From Pictodentalium vernedei (lineage: Eukaryota > Mollusca > Scaphopoda > Dentaliida > Dentaliidae), in NCBI GenBank assembly GCA_031216915.1, contig CM062292.1, positions 4,770,457-4,834,456 of the forward strand: a stretch of 64,000 nt of DNA, read 5' to 3'. Position numbers and translations under genes: made by a program. Shown piece after piece: positions 10,494 through 22,137 of this stretch (its first letter is position 1; each line of letters starts with the position of its first letter). The notes under the pieces are model-generated. The model was given only the letters and a program-made list of their open reading frames with translations. It did no database searches and had not been told where the DNA came from.

Positions 10494-11955
10494 AATTGGT
10501 TTGATCTGCGCAGTCCAGAACGTACAGATAACCATCATAAAATAGGTAACAATAGTCGCTTTCGGTAGCGAAAGTATTAAATTCATATTGACTTCATAGT
10601 CGTACGAATGTATTTGGATTGAAGTTAACTGTTCCCTGCAATTTACCACAACTTGAGTGTTTCCGTGGCGCGTTTTCGTAACATCTAGGTCTGGACGATA
10701 AACATTGCAAAAATATTGACCAGTAATATTCCACAAGTGGGAACATTACGAAATAACTCAAATCCTCCCTATGGGAAATTGTCATGGTGTTTTATAATGA
10801 GGTATAAAAATACAGACTTGTAACACATAATACTAAATGCCGTGTATTAAAACAATATTCACCTCCTCAAAACTTACCTTGTTATACGAGGTTGATCTGC
10901 CTGTCTTTGGATCCTACCGTCAACAGGGTCGTATTTTATAAGTTTTAACTTCCGTGTGTGTTGCATGTTGGGTTTTCGGTTTGAAGATCACAGACAAAAT
11001 ACCCTCGGCAAATTTCTTTTTCGAACAGTGCAGTAAACTGTTTACAAGTAACTATTAAATAATAAATTTATTGATGCGTATTGATAAACCTTATCACAAA
11101 GGGTATCAAAATAATGTTGCTATTCATATTTAAAAGCAAATCCGGCTGAAAACATTTATCTGATATTACTGTTTGATAAAAATCCTATTCACGTACACCA
11201 TCATTCATGTGATATCACTATTAGCACGTTTAACCAAAAGCAATTGTGACGTGAAAGAACAACTGAACATCCAACGATTTATATCAGCCGTTACTACCAA
11301 TCTCTTTATGTACAAATAGATTTTTCAAACAGATTAAGTTATGTTTGACACGATTTTCAACAGCACAGAATTTCACTGACTAGTTTCAACAGAATTTCCG
11401 TAGTTCCGTATGTTTTGTTACTGACACTATTGAAACGTAACCACAACATACTTTATTGGTCGAGTTGTAACAACCGTGACCTATGGTTTGGCGATAGTCG
11501 GTGTGCGTCTGGGTGGGCGGCCGAGCATCTGGATGGACGGCCGAGCGGTCGTTCGTCCAGGCGCCCGGGCGTCCGGACGTCCTTGCGCTGTTAGCGCAAT
11601 AAAATTGAACACACGTTCTCTGACTTGACTAGTATTTGCTATACCAGTCTTTTGCAATAATATCGAGTTCGAAAACTGGCACGGTCCAAATTTTTACGAA
11701 TATTGATCTCAGTTGGCAAATTGCCAAATCTTTTAAAATGCTAATAATTTATTTTTGTCAGTTATATTAATATGTAAAAAATACATTTCTAGAAAATACA
11801 ATTCTAGAAAATACAATTGTAAAAGTTTTATAGTATTGACCCCGAGCCTGGTCGCATATTAACCTTTAACAGAAAGAATTTTGTAACTCTAAGGCATTGT
11901 GCTTGAATCATTTAGGCTTTTCATAAAGGCTACCAGATGTGTAATTATCGGTAAT
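10494..11955. other. No recognisable gene; GC-rich patch at ~11500-11580
   Basis: AT-rich DNA with only short ORFs. The patch near 11500-11580 repeats GGGCGGCCGAGC, GGACGGCCGAGC and CGTCCGGACGTCC-like words. Confidence 0.4.
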
Positions 11956-11956
11956 A

Positions 11957-12386
11957 CAGTAGAATCCTTTTAATTGAATATGCATTTTGCCAGTGAAAAT
12001 TATTCAACTAACAGGAGTATACAATTAACAGGGATTTGTTCAGTTTCCTGTGTTCTGGAGGTAAACTGAGCATTTATTCTATTATATCTTGTTTGACAGA
12101 GCTCATAGAGCTCTGTCAAACAAGATATAATAGGATAAATGCCTGTATTGGATGTAGTTAGGCCAAAAAGGTTGATAAATAAGGGGAATTTGGTGCGTGC
12201 CACAGTAATTTTTTCGACATATTACAAAAATTTATATACAATTAACAGGAGTTTACTCTACAACCAATATGCAATTAACAGATCAAATTTGTACTGGGGG
12301 TATGGTAAATGGTTTTGTGTTTGAAAATTATATTCAATTAACAGAGATATACAATTAAGAGATATCCAGTTAAGTGGGCTCCAGTG
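11957..12386. mobile_element. pogo/Tigger-like MITE
   Basis: TA-CAGTAGAATCC at the left and GGGCTCCAGTG-TA at the right are imperfect inverted ends with a TA target. Subterminal TTAATTG, CAATTAACAGGAG and ATACAATTAA motifs repeat inside. The end motif style is that of pogo-like non-autonomous elements. It contains an unrelated palindrome at 12072-12140. Confidence 0.6.
12072..12140. repeat. 69 bp near-perfect palindrome inside the pogo-like MITE
   Basis: Two 33 nt arms with one mismatch and a 3 nt spacer (outer end ATTTAT, inner end GACAGAGCTC). Size and shape match the palindrome at 5996-6062, but the sequence does not. Confidence 0.9.
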
Positions 12387-13288
12387 TATGATGCCGGAAG
12401 CGATATTTATTTCTATCATCTTTGTACTGTTATATGATCGCATATAGTGACGTACTTTGTCTGAGTGGAGTGCGTTTTATAAAAACATTGTTTTGTGATG
12501 TATTTTTTTAACATTATCTTTCAAAACCCCCACGCCACGATCAAATGCTGCAGTATTACAATACGGTGTATTTCTCTATAGCTTTGTAAGGTTTCTGACA
12601 GCGTAGATCGGTGATGTCGGGAACATTATATTCGGGTGAGTTTTGGTGTTGCGCAAAGAGAAAGATTTAAAACGTTCAAAACCCTGGAAACGGAAGTTAA
12701 GAGTTTTGACTAGACAGAACAGCATACACGGGAAGTCAGTGGTTTTCACAGTGGGAAACCATCTTATTTTTGTTGAACTAAATGCTATGCTATTAGTGAA
12801 AGTTGGCACAATAGACCAAAACTTACAGACCAAACTTAGATCCCAAAATTATTGACACAAACTTATAGACTCACTGTTATAAATGAAGGGGCAGTCTGAT
12901 ACACATCACGGATGGTCAGGTGGACGCTTGAAAACAATCTTATAACGATGAACAGAAATGTATCACAGGTCGGAAATCACACACGAAACCAAAACAGTTA
13001 AATCCCAAAGTGCCGATAAATCTAAATAGCAAGTACCGCATCTTGAATGTAAGTTGAAAAGTAGCTAAATCGATTTTGGTCCACTAGAAGAGTTACTAAC
13101 AGATTTTCGAAAACAAACAACACGCTAAAGACACTATATTTTACGTTAATCCAAAGTCTTCTCTTGTACGCAATGCACACATACCGGACATACACCTTCA
13201 GCAAACAAGCTCAGTACAAAAAAAAAACGTGGCATACGAAAATCAACCATAGAAAATACAGAATCCATCCTTAGCCACATAACATTCT
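12387..13288. other. No recognisable gene
   Basis: Short complementary ORFs at 12576-12855 occupy both strands and show no family features. Confidence 0.4.
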
Positions 13289-13290
13289 TA

Positions 13291-13548
13291 CAGTACGTGA
13301 AGAGTGGATTGTTACTAAATCACTCGTGGAGTGAAGTTTCCACCCAGACAATAACACTCGACTCCTGTGGTAATGCATGAAAAGGTCAAACACAGTTTTA
13401 GACCAGGTGACCTTCGGGTTTTACCCGGAGGTCCCTTGGCTGAAATTTTACTCGTCGTTCTAATGCTTTTTCCCTGACAAGGAATGTTTGTCTGAGTGGA
13501 GACACCATCCCACGGGTGATGTAGTGACAACCCACTCTCCATGTAGTG
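13291..13548. mobile_element. MITE family C, copy 1 (258 bp)
   Basis: TA-CAGTACGTGAAGAGTGG to CCACTCTCCATGTAGTG-TA. Inner GTGGAGTGAAGTTTCCACCC and the central CCTTCGGGTTTTACCCGGAGG hairpin are diverged from the other six copies, so this is the oldest-looking one. Confidence 0.85.
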
Positions 13549-14058
13549 TATATTTAAGATAATTTGAGATTTCTATTGAAACCAGAACACATTCCACTAT
13601 TTAGATTTTGAATTTTGAATTATACCTCATGTGGAGTTTAACACACTTGAATCATGATCTATCAAAGAGAACCGTGAACCACATATTTATTCGTGGTATC
13701 TGCATCTAAGAAAGCCAGCTGTTATTTTGGACCTTGATTCTTACAAAAAGTCGGAGACAAATTCTTTGCTATCTCAGCAAACATATGTCGATATAAAAGC
13801 TTGGAATAGAGCATATAAATGATATAACAGATTATCATCATTCGTCGGAGCTTGTGATCAGCTTACCTCTATCAGAATACCAAATAAAAGTTATATTTTA
13901 ACAGCAGAAGTTAAAGCTTTACAATTAGCATTTGAAAACGTCGAGAATGTTCAGAAAAGACAGTCTTTCCTCTTTGTTTGCTTTGCTCATTCCCAATTTG
14001 AGGAACCCTCTGTACTTGGAACTTCGTAAGAGGTTGAATACGCTAATTGGCCACCCGG
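13549..14058. other. No recognisable gene
   Basis: AT-rich, no family signature. Confidence 0.4.
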
Positions 14059-14106
14059 GTTCCAATGTGTTCTATGTGCCAGTAGGCACATAGAACACAT
14101 TGGAAC
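14059..14106. repeat. Palindrome, 22 nt arms, 4 nt loop
   Basis: GTTCCAATGTGTTCTATGTG with CC, loop AGTA, then the exact reverse complement. A related hairpin lies at 15774-15863 on the other side of the Tc1-like relic. Confidence 0.9.
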
Positions 14107-14649
14107 TCAAGGGACGTAATGTATGACCAATTAAATATCGTGTTTCCTGTGGACCTGGACATGTGATCTCCGGTAACATCAGGTCAGACAGTGCAGCAAA
14201 CCAGGACCTAACCAAGCATACCCCTAACTGCAAGATTCCCTTCGTTGGATACATGTTGGTATCTCCAGGAATTCTAGGGCTGACAGGGCAGCAAGACAGG
14301 CTTTGAACAAACCTTTCACTGATTGTAAAATTCCTTGCAGTGATTTTAAACCACATATCACCATTAAATATGTACTATTAAAAAAAGTAGGGGATATCCA
14401 AACTGATGTTGATATTTTCGGAAAATGGTATTGGATACGCGTGATTGGACACATCAGTATGTGACCAAGTTTAGTGTGGATCATGAATGTCACCGGCCCA
14501 CAAACACTTCGTGCTGGTTTTACGCATGGGCGCCGCGTTAATGTCTGCGGGGTACGTTTTGAATTTTTTATTTGTACTGGACGGGCCTTTTCGTAGGTCT
14601 CATCATTCGTTTCTCGGTATGAACTCGTTCATCAATAGTTTCCGATCAA

Positions 14650-15660
14650 AACGTAACTTTAGTGGATTGCGAAGACCCACAAGTGACGGACGTTTGCGTG
14701 CCATTGGCATGTTGGAAGCTGGCAACAAACAGACTGCAGTGGCTCAAATTCTCAACGTTACTCAACCGGTGATTAGCAGGTTGTGATCACGCTACCGTCA
14801 GACAGGCAATGTTGATGACAGCCGTCGGTCAGGTCGTCCAAGGGCGACAACTGATAACCAGGATCCTTTCATCCGAACCACAGAATTACGTAACCGCCAT
14901 CAAATACCTCCGAAATTGGACAGCAGCTGAACCGAGCGACAGATGTGCGAGTCAGAGGTCAGACTATCCGAACCCGCCCACACAGCTGGAATTTGTACGC
15001 TCGACGGGCTCGAATAATTCCACGTTTGACTGAACGTCACATCACAGCAAGGCGTAATTGGTGTGCATCACGACAGCGCCAGGACAAGCGGCGTCGTTGG
15101 AGCAACGTCATGTTTTCCGATGAATTGAGGTTCACTCTCGACTTCCACGACAGGCGAAACAGAGTGTGGCGACGGCGGAACGAACAATACCATGACGTAA
15201 CCGTTAGGCTGCATGATCCTTTTGGTGGTGGATTGGTTATGGTATTGGGAGGCATGACACGTAGAACAGCATTACATGTCAACCAAGAGCGTGTCACAGG
15301 GCAGCACTACAGTGACAACATGTTAGCAGCTCATGTGGTACCCTTATGACAATGCAAAAGCTCACAGGGCCCGTGTCGCTACAGAGTTCCTCCAGGAGCA
15401 GAACATCGCTACACTGACTTGGCTAGCACGAAATCCAGACCTTTCACCAATCGAGCACGTCAGGGATATGCTTGGCAGGCGCCTACGACAACGCCCCCCC
15501 ACCCCCTAGCAACGTCCAGGAACTCGCCGCTGCACTACTGGAAGAATGGAATAACATCAGTCAAGCTGATACTGGACGTTTGGTGAGGAGTATGCCACGT
15601 CAGAACCGCGCTTGTCTCGCGAACTCAGGAGACATTACAAGGTATTGTGGTCTTGGACTG
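14650..15660 (+). pseudogene. Tc1-like transposase, broken
   Basis: Encodes in order, across frames: the helix-turn-helix region (GRLRAIGMLEAG, QPVISRL) with a stop at ~14785; a shifted GRP-type linker; the catalytic start FSDELRF (~15115-15135); GGMTRR; a DNAKAHRARV second-Asp block preceded by a deletion (~15348); and the third acidic block NPDLSPIEHVRDML. Family members cut and paste at TA using a DDE/D triad. Stops, frameshifts and the deletion make this copy inactive. No clean terminal inverted repeats were found. Confidence 0.85.
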
Positions 15661-15773
15661 AATGTGGTAAATTCTCTGATTGACCGTCCATGCCTTCTGC
15701 AGCCCAATGGGTGGAATGTGTGCTTGTCAGACACCCAACAATCGCTGAAATCATTGAACAGATCGTCCTTTGA

Positions 15774-15863
15774 GTTCCAATGTGTTCTATGTGTCTACTG
15801 GCAGCCTACTGGCGTACCTACTGGCAGCCTACTGGCACATAGAATACATTGGAACTCAGGGGA
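15774..15863. repeat. Hairpin related to 14059-14106, with amplified loop
   Basis: Arms GAGTTCCAATGTGTTCTATG / CATAGAATACATTGGAACTC. The loop repeats CTACTGGC four times, whereas the 14059 copy has the equivalent word once. Confidence 0.85.
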
Positions 15864-16050
15864 CGAGATGTCACAGTGCAATGCCTCAACTGTCTTTTTG
15901 ATGAAAATATAAATATATTTCTTCATATATCTCACTTTTACCAAATATCCCCTACGTTTTTGAATAGTATATGCCCCGAATGGAATGAAATGGGGCGGCA
16001 GAAAATAACATGCTTCATCGCTTTCGACCAAATATCATTTAGAAATATCC

Positions 16051-16277
16051 ATTTACCTAACGAATCGCCCGCATCCGCCCGCGTAATTTGCAAATTCAGC
16101 AGTTGAAAAAATATTATGTTTCAAAAAATTTCAACAAAACCATATCATGTGACCCGCTCATACAGCTCGTTCCAACGAGGGGTCACATGATATGGTTTTG
16201 TTGATTTTTTTTTTAAATTTAAAAAAAAAATATTTAAAATAATAAATGTTGATATCGTCTGCGTTGGGTAAAGGGCT
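16051..16277. mobile_element. MITE family A, copy 2
   Basis: CCTAACGAATCGCCCGCATC at the left, GTTGGGTAAAGGGCTA at the right, TATCATGTGACCC arms and the CTCGTTCCAACGAGG tip. Both halves are present but the left hairpin tip is damaged. Confidence 0.8.
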
Positions 16278-16440
16278 AGTAACCTTTGTAGAAAAGATCA
16301 TGTAATTCTGATACGATATCATGTTGGTCATACAAGACTTTCACACTGTTTTCTATTGAGGGGAGACGTGCGAATCGACAGAATGTGATGAAAATGTATC
16401 GTCTAACATAGTTCTTTCAGAGACAAAGCATTAACTCTTA

Positions 16441-16803
16441 GGGGGAGCGCGGTGGCTCAGTAGGTAGAGGTGCAGGCTGCAAGCCGAGAGGTCTTCGGTT
16501 CGAATCCCACCTGCGGCAACCGCGTTGTGTCCTTGGGCAAGACACTTCATCTCCATTGCCCGCGTGGGGGCACGATGACGCCGTGTACTAAGGCGTACTG
16601 CACGTCGATGGTACGCATGTATCCAACCAATCTAACCCTGCCTGAGCTGGAGTTACGATGTTGGGGAGCTGGCAGCTGCTCGTCGTTGCTCGGTGGTTCT
16701 CTCCGGGTACTCCGGCTTCCTCCACCCGCAAAACTGTCACGGTCATGATTAGCCATTGTGCATAAATATGTGACCTTAAACATCAATAAATAAATAAATA
16801 AAT
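16441..16803 (+). mobile_element. tRNA-derived SINE, full length
   Basis: Box A-like TGGCTCAGTAGGTAGAGG (~16452) and box B GGTTCGAATCC (~16498) begin a body with GTCCTTGGGCAAGACACTTC. A conserved core follows (GGTTCTCTCCGGGTACTCCG, then GCTTCCTCCACCC) and an AATAAATAAATAAATA tail. The core resembles the metazoan MetaSINE-type central domain as I remember it. Same family: minus 2925-3440, plus 29135-29460, 60775-60985 and 62518-62870. Confidence 0.85.
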
Positions 16804-16939
16804 AGTTCTGTCAGAGACAAAGCATTAACTCTTAGAAGCCGGGAGTCGAGTTTTCTTGCCTGTGATGTAATACGACAGTTAATCTGGTAGTGACGGTTCG
16901 GCTAACTTTTGGGCTGGGGGAGAATTAAAAACTGAGCAG

Positions 16940-16995
16940 GTGCTTCTAGTCAAGTGTCTGCCTGAATAGGCAGACGACACTTGACTAGAAGCACG
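16940..16995. repeat. Palindrome, ~24 nt arms
   Basis: GTGCTTCTAGTCAAGTGTC / GACACTTGACTAGAAGCAC with an inner GTCTGCC / GGCAGAC. It stands alone, with no recognised TIR around it. Confidence 0.85.
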
Positions 16996-17275
16996 TGCTT
17001 TACTGTAAGTTTTTCGCGGTATGTCATATTCAATAAATTAATTCTGATTCCCCGGCTTCGAAGAGGTAAAATGTCGTCGTCTAGCATCGTCAAATCAGTA
17101 CAGTATACGAGAATGTACTCAACAGTCAAATGTCAAGCTTTTCAGTAAGTTTTAAATTGCTCTATATTTTCAATCAATATTCCATCTTCCAAGTTACTTC
17201 CAATCATCGGGTTGATTTGCATCATGTCCAGTACACTGCTTCTAACATTTTCTCATTATTGGTTTCACTATTTAC

Positions 17276-17572
17276 AGTTAAAAGTAAAAGTCCTGTCATG
17301 AACAGCGCGCAAATAGCACGTCGATCTGCACGCTAATCTACGTGTTATGGCCATAGTAGAGCTATCAAATTCGGTACAAGTGGGCTGTTCACAAGCAATG
17401 TTTCTGCCAACCGGAGGTCCATTGGCAGAAACATTGCCTGTGTTTGTGATGAGTAACCAGGAGAACCTGCTGTGCTTTGGATGCCATTCGATATGGCATT
17501 TGCTCGCAACTGACAAGCGCAATTAAGCCTAGAAAAGCGCGCAGTTCGGGACGGGACTTCTAGTTTTTACTG
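17276..17572. mobile_element. MITE family D, copy 1
   Basis: TA-CAGTTAAAAGTAAAAGTCC to GGGACTTCTAGTTTTTACTG-TA. The central AACCGGAGGTCCATTGGCAG hairpin is half-eroded. This is the most diverged of seven D copies. Confidence 0.8.
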
Positions 17573-17599
17573 TATTTGTTCTCTCGTGGCAGTGAACTC

Positions 17600-17735
17600 A
17601 TTTCCTGTTTTTAATGAATATTACTATATTCTCACACATAATTGATAATTGCCTTTTTATAACATAAAATACGGATTTATCGCCACGATAGAGCATTGGA
17701 TGTTGAAGCTAAGCACCAATAAATAAATTCAAGGA
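17600..17735 (+). mobile_element. LINE 3' tail fragment
   Basis: The 3' end ACGATAGAGCATTGGATG and AAGCACCAATAAATAAAT parallel the LINE end at 10140-10216. Non-coding 3' UTR only. Confidence 0.55.
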
Positions 17736-17876
17736 TCTTTACAAAACAGATGTCCTGCTGTTGATGGGTGACGGAGCTAAAAACAAATTACCACACTCAT
17801 TAGATAATCTTTAAATACTTACATGTCACATAAATGAAACAGATCGACTCACTGTACAAACTCCTCTAATACAGTA

Positions 17877-18121
17877 CAGTCGCCTTGGCCTGGTCGTAAT
17901 CCACGCATGGCTAGTGAAATTACCACACATTCGTTAACCAGGTAATTAAAGTCATAATCAGCCAAATTTCAATTAACGAAGAACCGTGTTGTACCCGGTG
18001 CTTCATTAATTAAACTTTTATTGATTATTCCTATCATTTGTGTTTGGAATCTTAAATATTATTACGTCCGCGGAAATATTGCCCACCCGTGGAAAGTGAC
18101 CATTCCACGGCGACTGCACTG
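17877..18121. mobile_element. MITE family F, copy 2
   Basis: CAGTCGCCTTGGCCTGGTCG to CCACGGCGACTG, with the GTACCCGGTGCTTCATTAAT centre. It matches 1081-1301 along its length. Confidence 0.8.
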
Positions 18122-18208
18122 TAAGAAGACTCCAGCGACGAACCCAGTTCTCAGCAAATCTCTACCTTCATACGTTTCCCAGAATGTGGAATGATATCGA
18201 CCTCAGGT

Positions 18209-18340
18209 TTAACCCTTTGAACCCTGGTGATATATTTCATGTCCGTTCATATGTAACAATTAGAAGAGTCCATATTCATTACTTGGGGGTAGACCAATTA
18301 ATATTTCATTCAATTTTTTATGACGTTGGCGTCAGTAAAA
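18209..18340. mobile_element. TTAA-type MITE family G, fragment 1
   Basis: TTAACCCTTTGAACCCTGG, then CATGTCCGTTC, GAAGAGTCCATATTC and GGTAGACCAATTAATATTT. The same block appears inverted at 32995-33125 and 36770-36900. The far end of each copy is unclear. Confidence 0.6.
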
Positions 18341-18532
18341 TCACCCTAAATTCGTTACAATTATTGGGAATTAAAACTTTAATTAAAGTAAAAAGGGTCA
18401 AAAAGGAGATAAATAGAAAAACTAAAAAACAGCTACGTTCTAATTGTTTGTGCTTACAACATACTAAAAATACATCAGAATCCGACGTCATTTAATTTAA
18501 TTTAATCATTAGAATCTGACGTCATTTAATTA

Positions 18533-18699
18533 GGGGATAACTATGTTGTATTTGATTGTTTGGGGCCGTAAACGATAGTTTTACTGTCGCAAATTGAGTT
18601 TTGCCGGCGACACGTTAGCGGAGCCGGTAAAACGGATATTTGCGACAGTAAAACCATCGTTTACGGCCCCAAACAATCAAATACAACATAGTTATCCCC
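18533..18699. repeat. 167 bp palindrome (family E)
   Basis: The left arm starts GGGGATAACTATGTTG and the right arm ends CAACATAGTTATCCCC. Arms of ~62 nt are nearly perfect (one mismatch seen). The loop holds a GCCGGC-type inner inverted repeat. The inner-arm word ACTGTCGCAAAT recurs at 19787-19798. Confidence 0.9.
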
Positions 18700-18719
18700 A
18701 TTCAAATATAATTCGGCTG

Positions 18720-19740
18720 AAAACGGAGATAGATTTGATCTCCCAACTATAAAACAACGCCTTGTTGAAGACAACATTGTCAACAATTTAAAACTAAAAA
18801 TACAGTCTTCGTGACGTCATTTGGTAATTCCGAACCAAATCACGAAATATATTTTACGCTGCCACAATACAAATAATTCTAAACGTTTTAGTCATTTTAT
18901 CACCAATAACAAAATATATTTATATTTGTACTGACAACATTTATCATGTTTAAATGTTTGTGACAATCTGAAAACAAAATACGCCGACTGCTTTCTCTAT
19001 TCAAAGTTTAGAGTTCACCTTGTGATGTTTCAGTCGGCGTCGGAAAGCACCCCAGGATTCCCCATTAAAGTTAAAAAATTTGATATCTTTGATTGGAAGC
19101 CCTTGTTTATAATTACTTATGGTTACAGAACAGTTGTTCATTTCAAACTGTTTCTGGGAAATGATGTCTTGTGGAATTGGGCTACTGCTATTGACTAGTT
19201 CACCTCTCTCAGTGGTGAATGCGTTTCTGCAGCTGTGCACGTGGTGCCACGAACGCAGGCAGCAAATTGGAAAATGAAAGGACCGCTTGCACTTGAAGTC
19301 GATGTTATAACATCGCTAGGATAGCGGATCTGTCAGAAATATTTGGCCTTGAACAATTAAAATTATTATTGCCAGTTGTCGGAATTGTGGTTTTCAATTT
19401 CGCACATAGCGTCCATAAATACTTCATCGTACGAAAAATGGCTATTTATAAATTTTATTTTCATATCGCTTACTAGTTCCACACGGTTTCCGTTAAGACC
19501 GTCGAAATCAGTTTTTAACACTCATTTCATTACTCAGCAGTCTCTGCCAAACCCCTATTCCACATAAATATTAAACTTTCCAACTTCATCCATATTAAAT
19601 ACAGTTAATTACAAGAAAGATAGAGAACGTTTTTACAGCAAGTCAACGCGTTCACAGCGTTTGTTTACATTGGATACGGTAGTCAATGACTCCAAATGCA
19701 ACGAAAATAGAACGTCCACGAATACATCTTGACTTCCTGA
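18720..19740. other. No recognisable gene
   Basis: AT-rich, with only unsupported ORFs on both strands. Confidence 0.4.
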
Positions 19741-19900
19741 AATAGTTTTCGACAACATAAAATTTGCGACAGGTTACGCTGATTTTACTGTCGCAAATTT
19801 TATTGATTAACTAATCAAATTTCGAGATTTATAGTAATTGTATTAGAATTTAATTTAATCATTAGAATCCGACGTCATTTAATGTTTTGTGACGTTGACG

Positions 19901-20455
19901 TCACCTTTCAATTCGGCCATAACCAATGGGAATTTCTAGATTTTTAAATATGGTTTATGTTGGAGGTGAGACATGTCAAGTTTGAAAGTGGGCTGCTTGA
20001 TACAGGCGTTGATATTCGTTGGATGACTTTATAGCTGATTGGCAGATTACTCACTTTGCGGTCTTGTAATAATCAACATGATGGAAAATGAAGTAGGAAT
20101 GATGAATTTAGCATCATTATCAGCACCATATATATATGTCGCCAATGTCAAGCAGGAATACCACAAGGCACTGTCCTTGGTTCGAGACACTGAACTGAAA
20201 ACTGTAAAGATTTTCAGAAATTGTAACCTATTGGAATCAATACCAGGCCTCAGGTACCCAATCGTTTAACCATAAATACTCTGCCACCATACCAACTAAG
20301 CTAATGGCAACCCCCAAAAAGGTTGTAATTAACTCGGCCAGTATGCTAGTTCACATTTATAACCCGGTCTTAGTCCGATATGAAATTACCTCGGGCTGAT
20401 ATCCAGGCTGATGCGAAACTAAACAAGTAATACCTCTGAATGTTTTGTCCGAATT
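19901..20455. other. No recognisable gene
   Basis: A short ORF at 20039-20269 has no recognisable domain and starts without ATG. I do not call it. Confidence 0.35.
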
Positions 20456-20456
20456 A

Positions 20457-20616
20457 TCTCTTTACCCAGACGAATTGGTCGCAACCGCCCTCATTATATA
20501 CACATTTAGTTGTTGAAAAACTATTATTTTAAAAACAATTCAACAGAACCATATCACGTGACCCCTCTTTGGAACGAGCTCGCCGAGCTCGTTCCAATGA
20601 GGGGTCACATGATATG
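20457..20616. mobile_element. MITE family A, copy 3, right half missing
   Basis: CTCTTTACCCAGACGAATTG, then ACCATATCACGTGACCCCTC, the tip GAACGAGCTCGCCGAGCTCG and GGGGTCACATGATATG. The rest of the right arm is gone. Confidence 0.75.
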
Positions 20617-20734
20617 CAATTCCCTAAGTCTGACTATGACGTATGGACCAATAAACCGGCACCATATTTTGCATGTTTATACACGGTTTCACTATCTTAA
20701 GGTTTGTTTCTTTTTCTTCCGCAGTGAGCCGGGA

Positions 20735-21868
20735 GTTTGGGATTATCCCCCAAAATATCATATATGTACCCGGACACCTCATCTTGTCAGACCTCGCCCC
20801 GGACCTCGGAAGTTACGCCATGCCACGTTACCCAGTGGCGCCATGTTTGGTTGTCACGGTAGCCCACGTGAGCGGCCATGTTGTGACGTCATTACCATAG
20901 TGATACGTTGTCTCAGTGCGCATGCTCGTTGGGCTTCGAGTCGTTCGAGCTGCATGTGCGAGTCACTCGATGGAGCAATTGCTCTAAAGCTCATTTTGCT
21001 CGATGGGATTCGAGTCGTTCGAGCAATGACTTAGCAGTAACTACTCGATAGATTCTTGGCTTTAGGAATGATATAGGCCTTTGGTGTACACAAGGGAGAT
21101 AACTCTGCATATGGGTTACGGAAAATGAAGCACTGGTGATTATAAGACTTGGACGAGAGAATCAGAGATAGTTTGGACTGGACAGACTGTTAGGGTTAGA
21201 GTAGCGTCTGCAATAGGCATAAAAATGGGGTTCTGGTAAAACCAGGTGCAGTAGCCCTATTAAATAGAACATACCCCCAGGAGATATCTCGGCCCTATAG
21301 CATTACGTGTTAATTTTCTGCCCCAACATAGGGGTGCGCCAGTCCGTTTTGGTGGTTTGGGATAAATTTTGGTGGTTTGTAGGGGTTGTCAGGTCTATTT
21401 GGGTAATTCTATGAAGTATCCAAGCCAGAAAATTACTCTAGTTCTATCGAACGTACCCACGGGGCCCTCGGTGCTATAGCACTACGTGCTACTATTACAA
21501 TCTACGGTATGGCGATCCTAAAAAGGCTTCTGAAAGAATTCGAAATACTACAACTTGTCGGGTTGTTTGTGGTAATTCTACGAAGTATTCAAGCTAGAAA
21601 AATACTCCTATTCAATCGAACGTGACCCCTGTGTCCCTCGGTACTATAGCACTATATGCTAAGCCGATAAAATGGGGAATTCGTAGTAACTAAAGTCCTA
21701 TAGGCTTTTAGGACACATAGCCACCACGTGCTACCATAGAAACCAAGATGGCGGCCTCCAGTATACAAAATTGCTGACAGAAACATGTATCACCCTAACA
21801 ACATGTGCTGCGCTTGCGCACTCGGACCGCGTATCACTATGGGGCTGTCGTCACAAGATGGCCGCTCA
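20735..21868. mobile_element. Foldback element FB, copy 1 (degenerate)
   Basis: The left arm contains GAGCGGCCATGTTGTGACGT and the right arm its counterpart near 21840-21866. ACCAAGATGGCGGCCTCCAG at ~21746 matches FB copy 2. Long inverted arms enclose internally repetitive DNA (two units with GGTAATTCTAYGAAGTAT and CTATAGCACTA). The outer ends are decayed. Confidence 0.65.
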
Positions 21869-22004
21869 CACCTAATATTAAATTAATATTGGGTGTTTTT
21901 CAGCCATCCTGAACCTAATATTTCGGAGTCTATGTCTTTTAGTAACTTCATTTGATTGGATAAACAAATAAATTTACTAGCATAATAATATCAGTTACAT
22001 GGCG

Positions 22005-22115
22005 TGCAGTTGGTTGATACATTTCCATGCAAGGCGGTGAGAGTTCAAATCAGGTGAGGCGAACTCTCAAAGCCTTGTATGGAAATGTATTTGTCAGCTG
22101 CACGCCATGTAACAT
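22005..22115. repeat. Inverted repeat, ~45 nt arms
   Basis: GTTACATGGCGTGCAG ... GAGAGTTC and GAACTCTC ... CTGCACGCCATGTAAC, with CATTTCCATGCAAGGC / GCCTTGTATGGAAATG between. It abuts MITE A copy 4. Confidence 0.85.
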
Positions 22116-22137
22116 ATTTATTATGTCAAAAGCTGAC

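Larger units (their letters stand above)
18478..19900. repeat. Region bracketed by a ~40 bp direct repeat
   Basis: TTTAATTTAATCATTAGAAT followed by CYGACGTCATTTAAT occurs at ~18494-18531 and ~19849-19882. Between them lie the large palindrome at 18533-18699, a small one at 19759-19801 and otherwise non-coding DNA. It may be one decayed element. Confidence 0.5.

Noticed and set aside
16441..16520. tRNA gene
   Set aside because: Box A and B are present, but the sequence does not close into a cloverleaf and runs into a SINE body with an A/T-rich tail. The same applies to 59950-60016 and 6430-6530.
20510..21034. 174-codon ORF
   Set aside because: Crosses MITE A copy 3 and the foldback arm; no domain.
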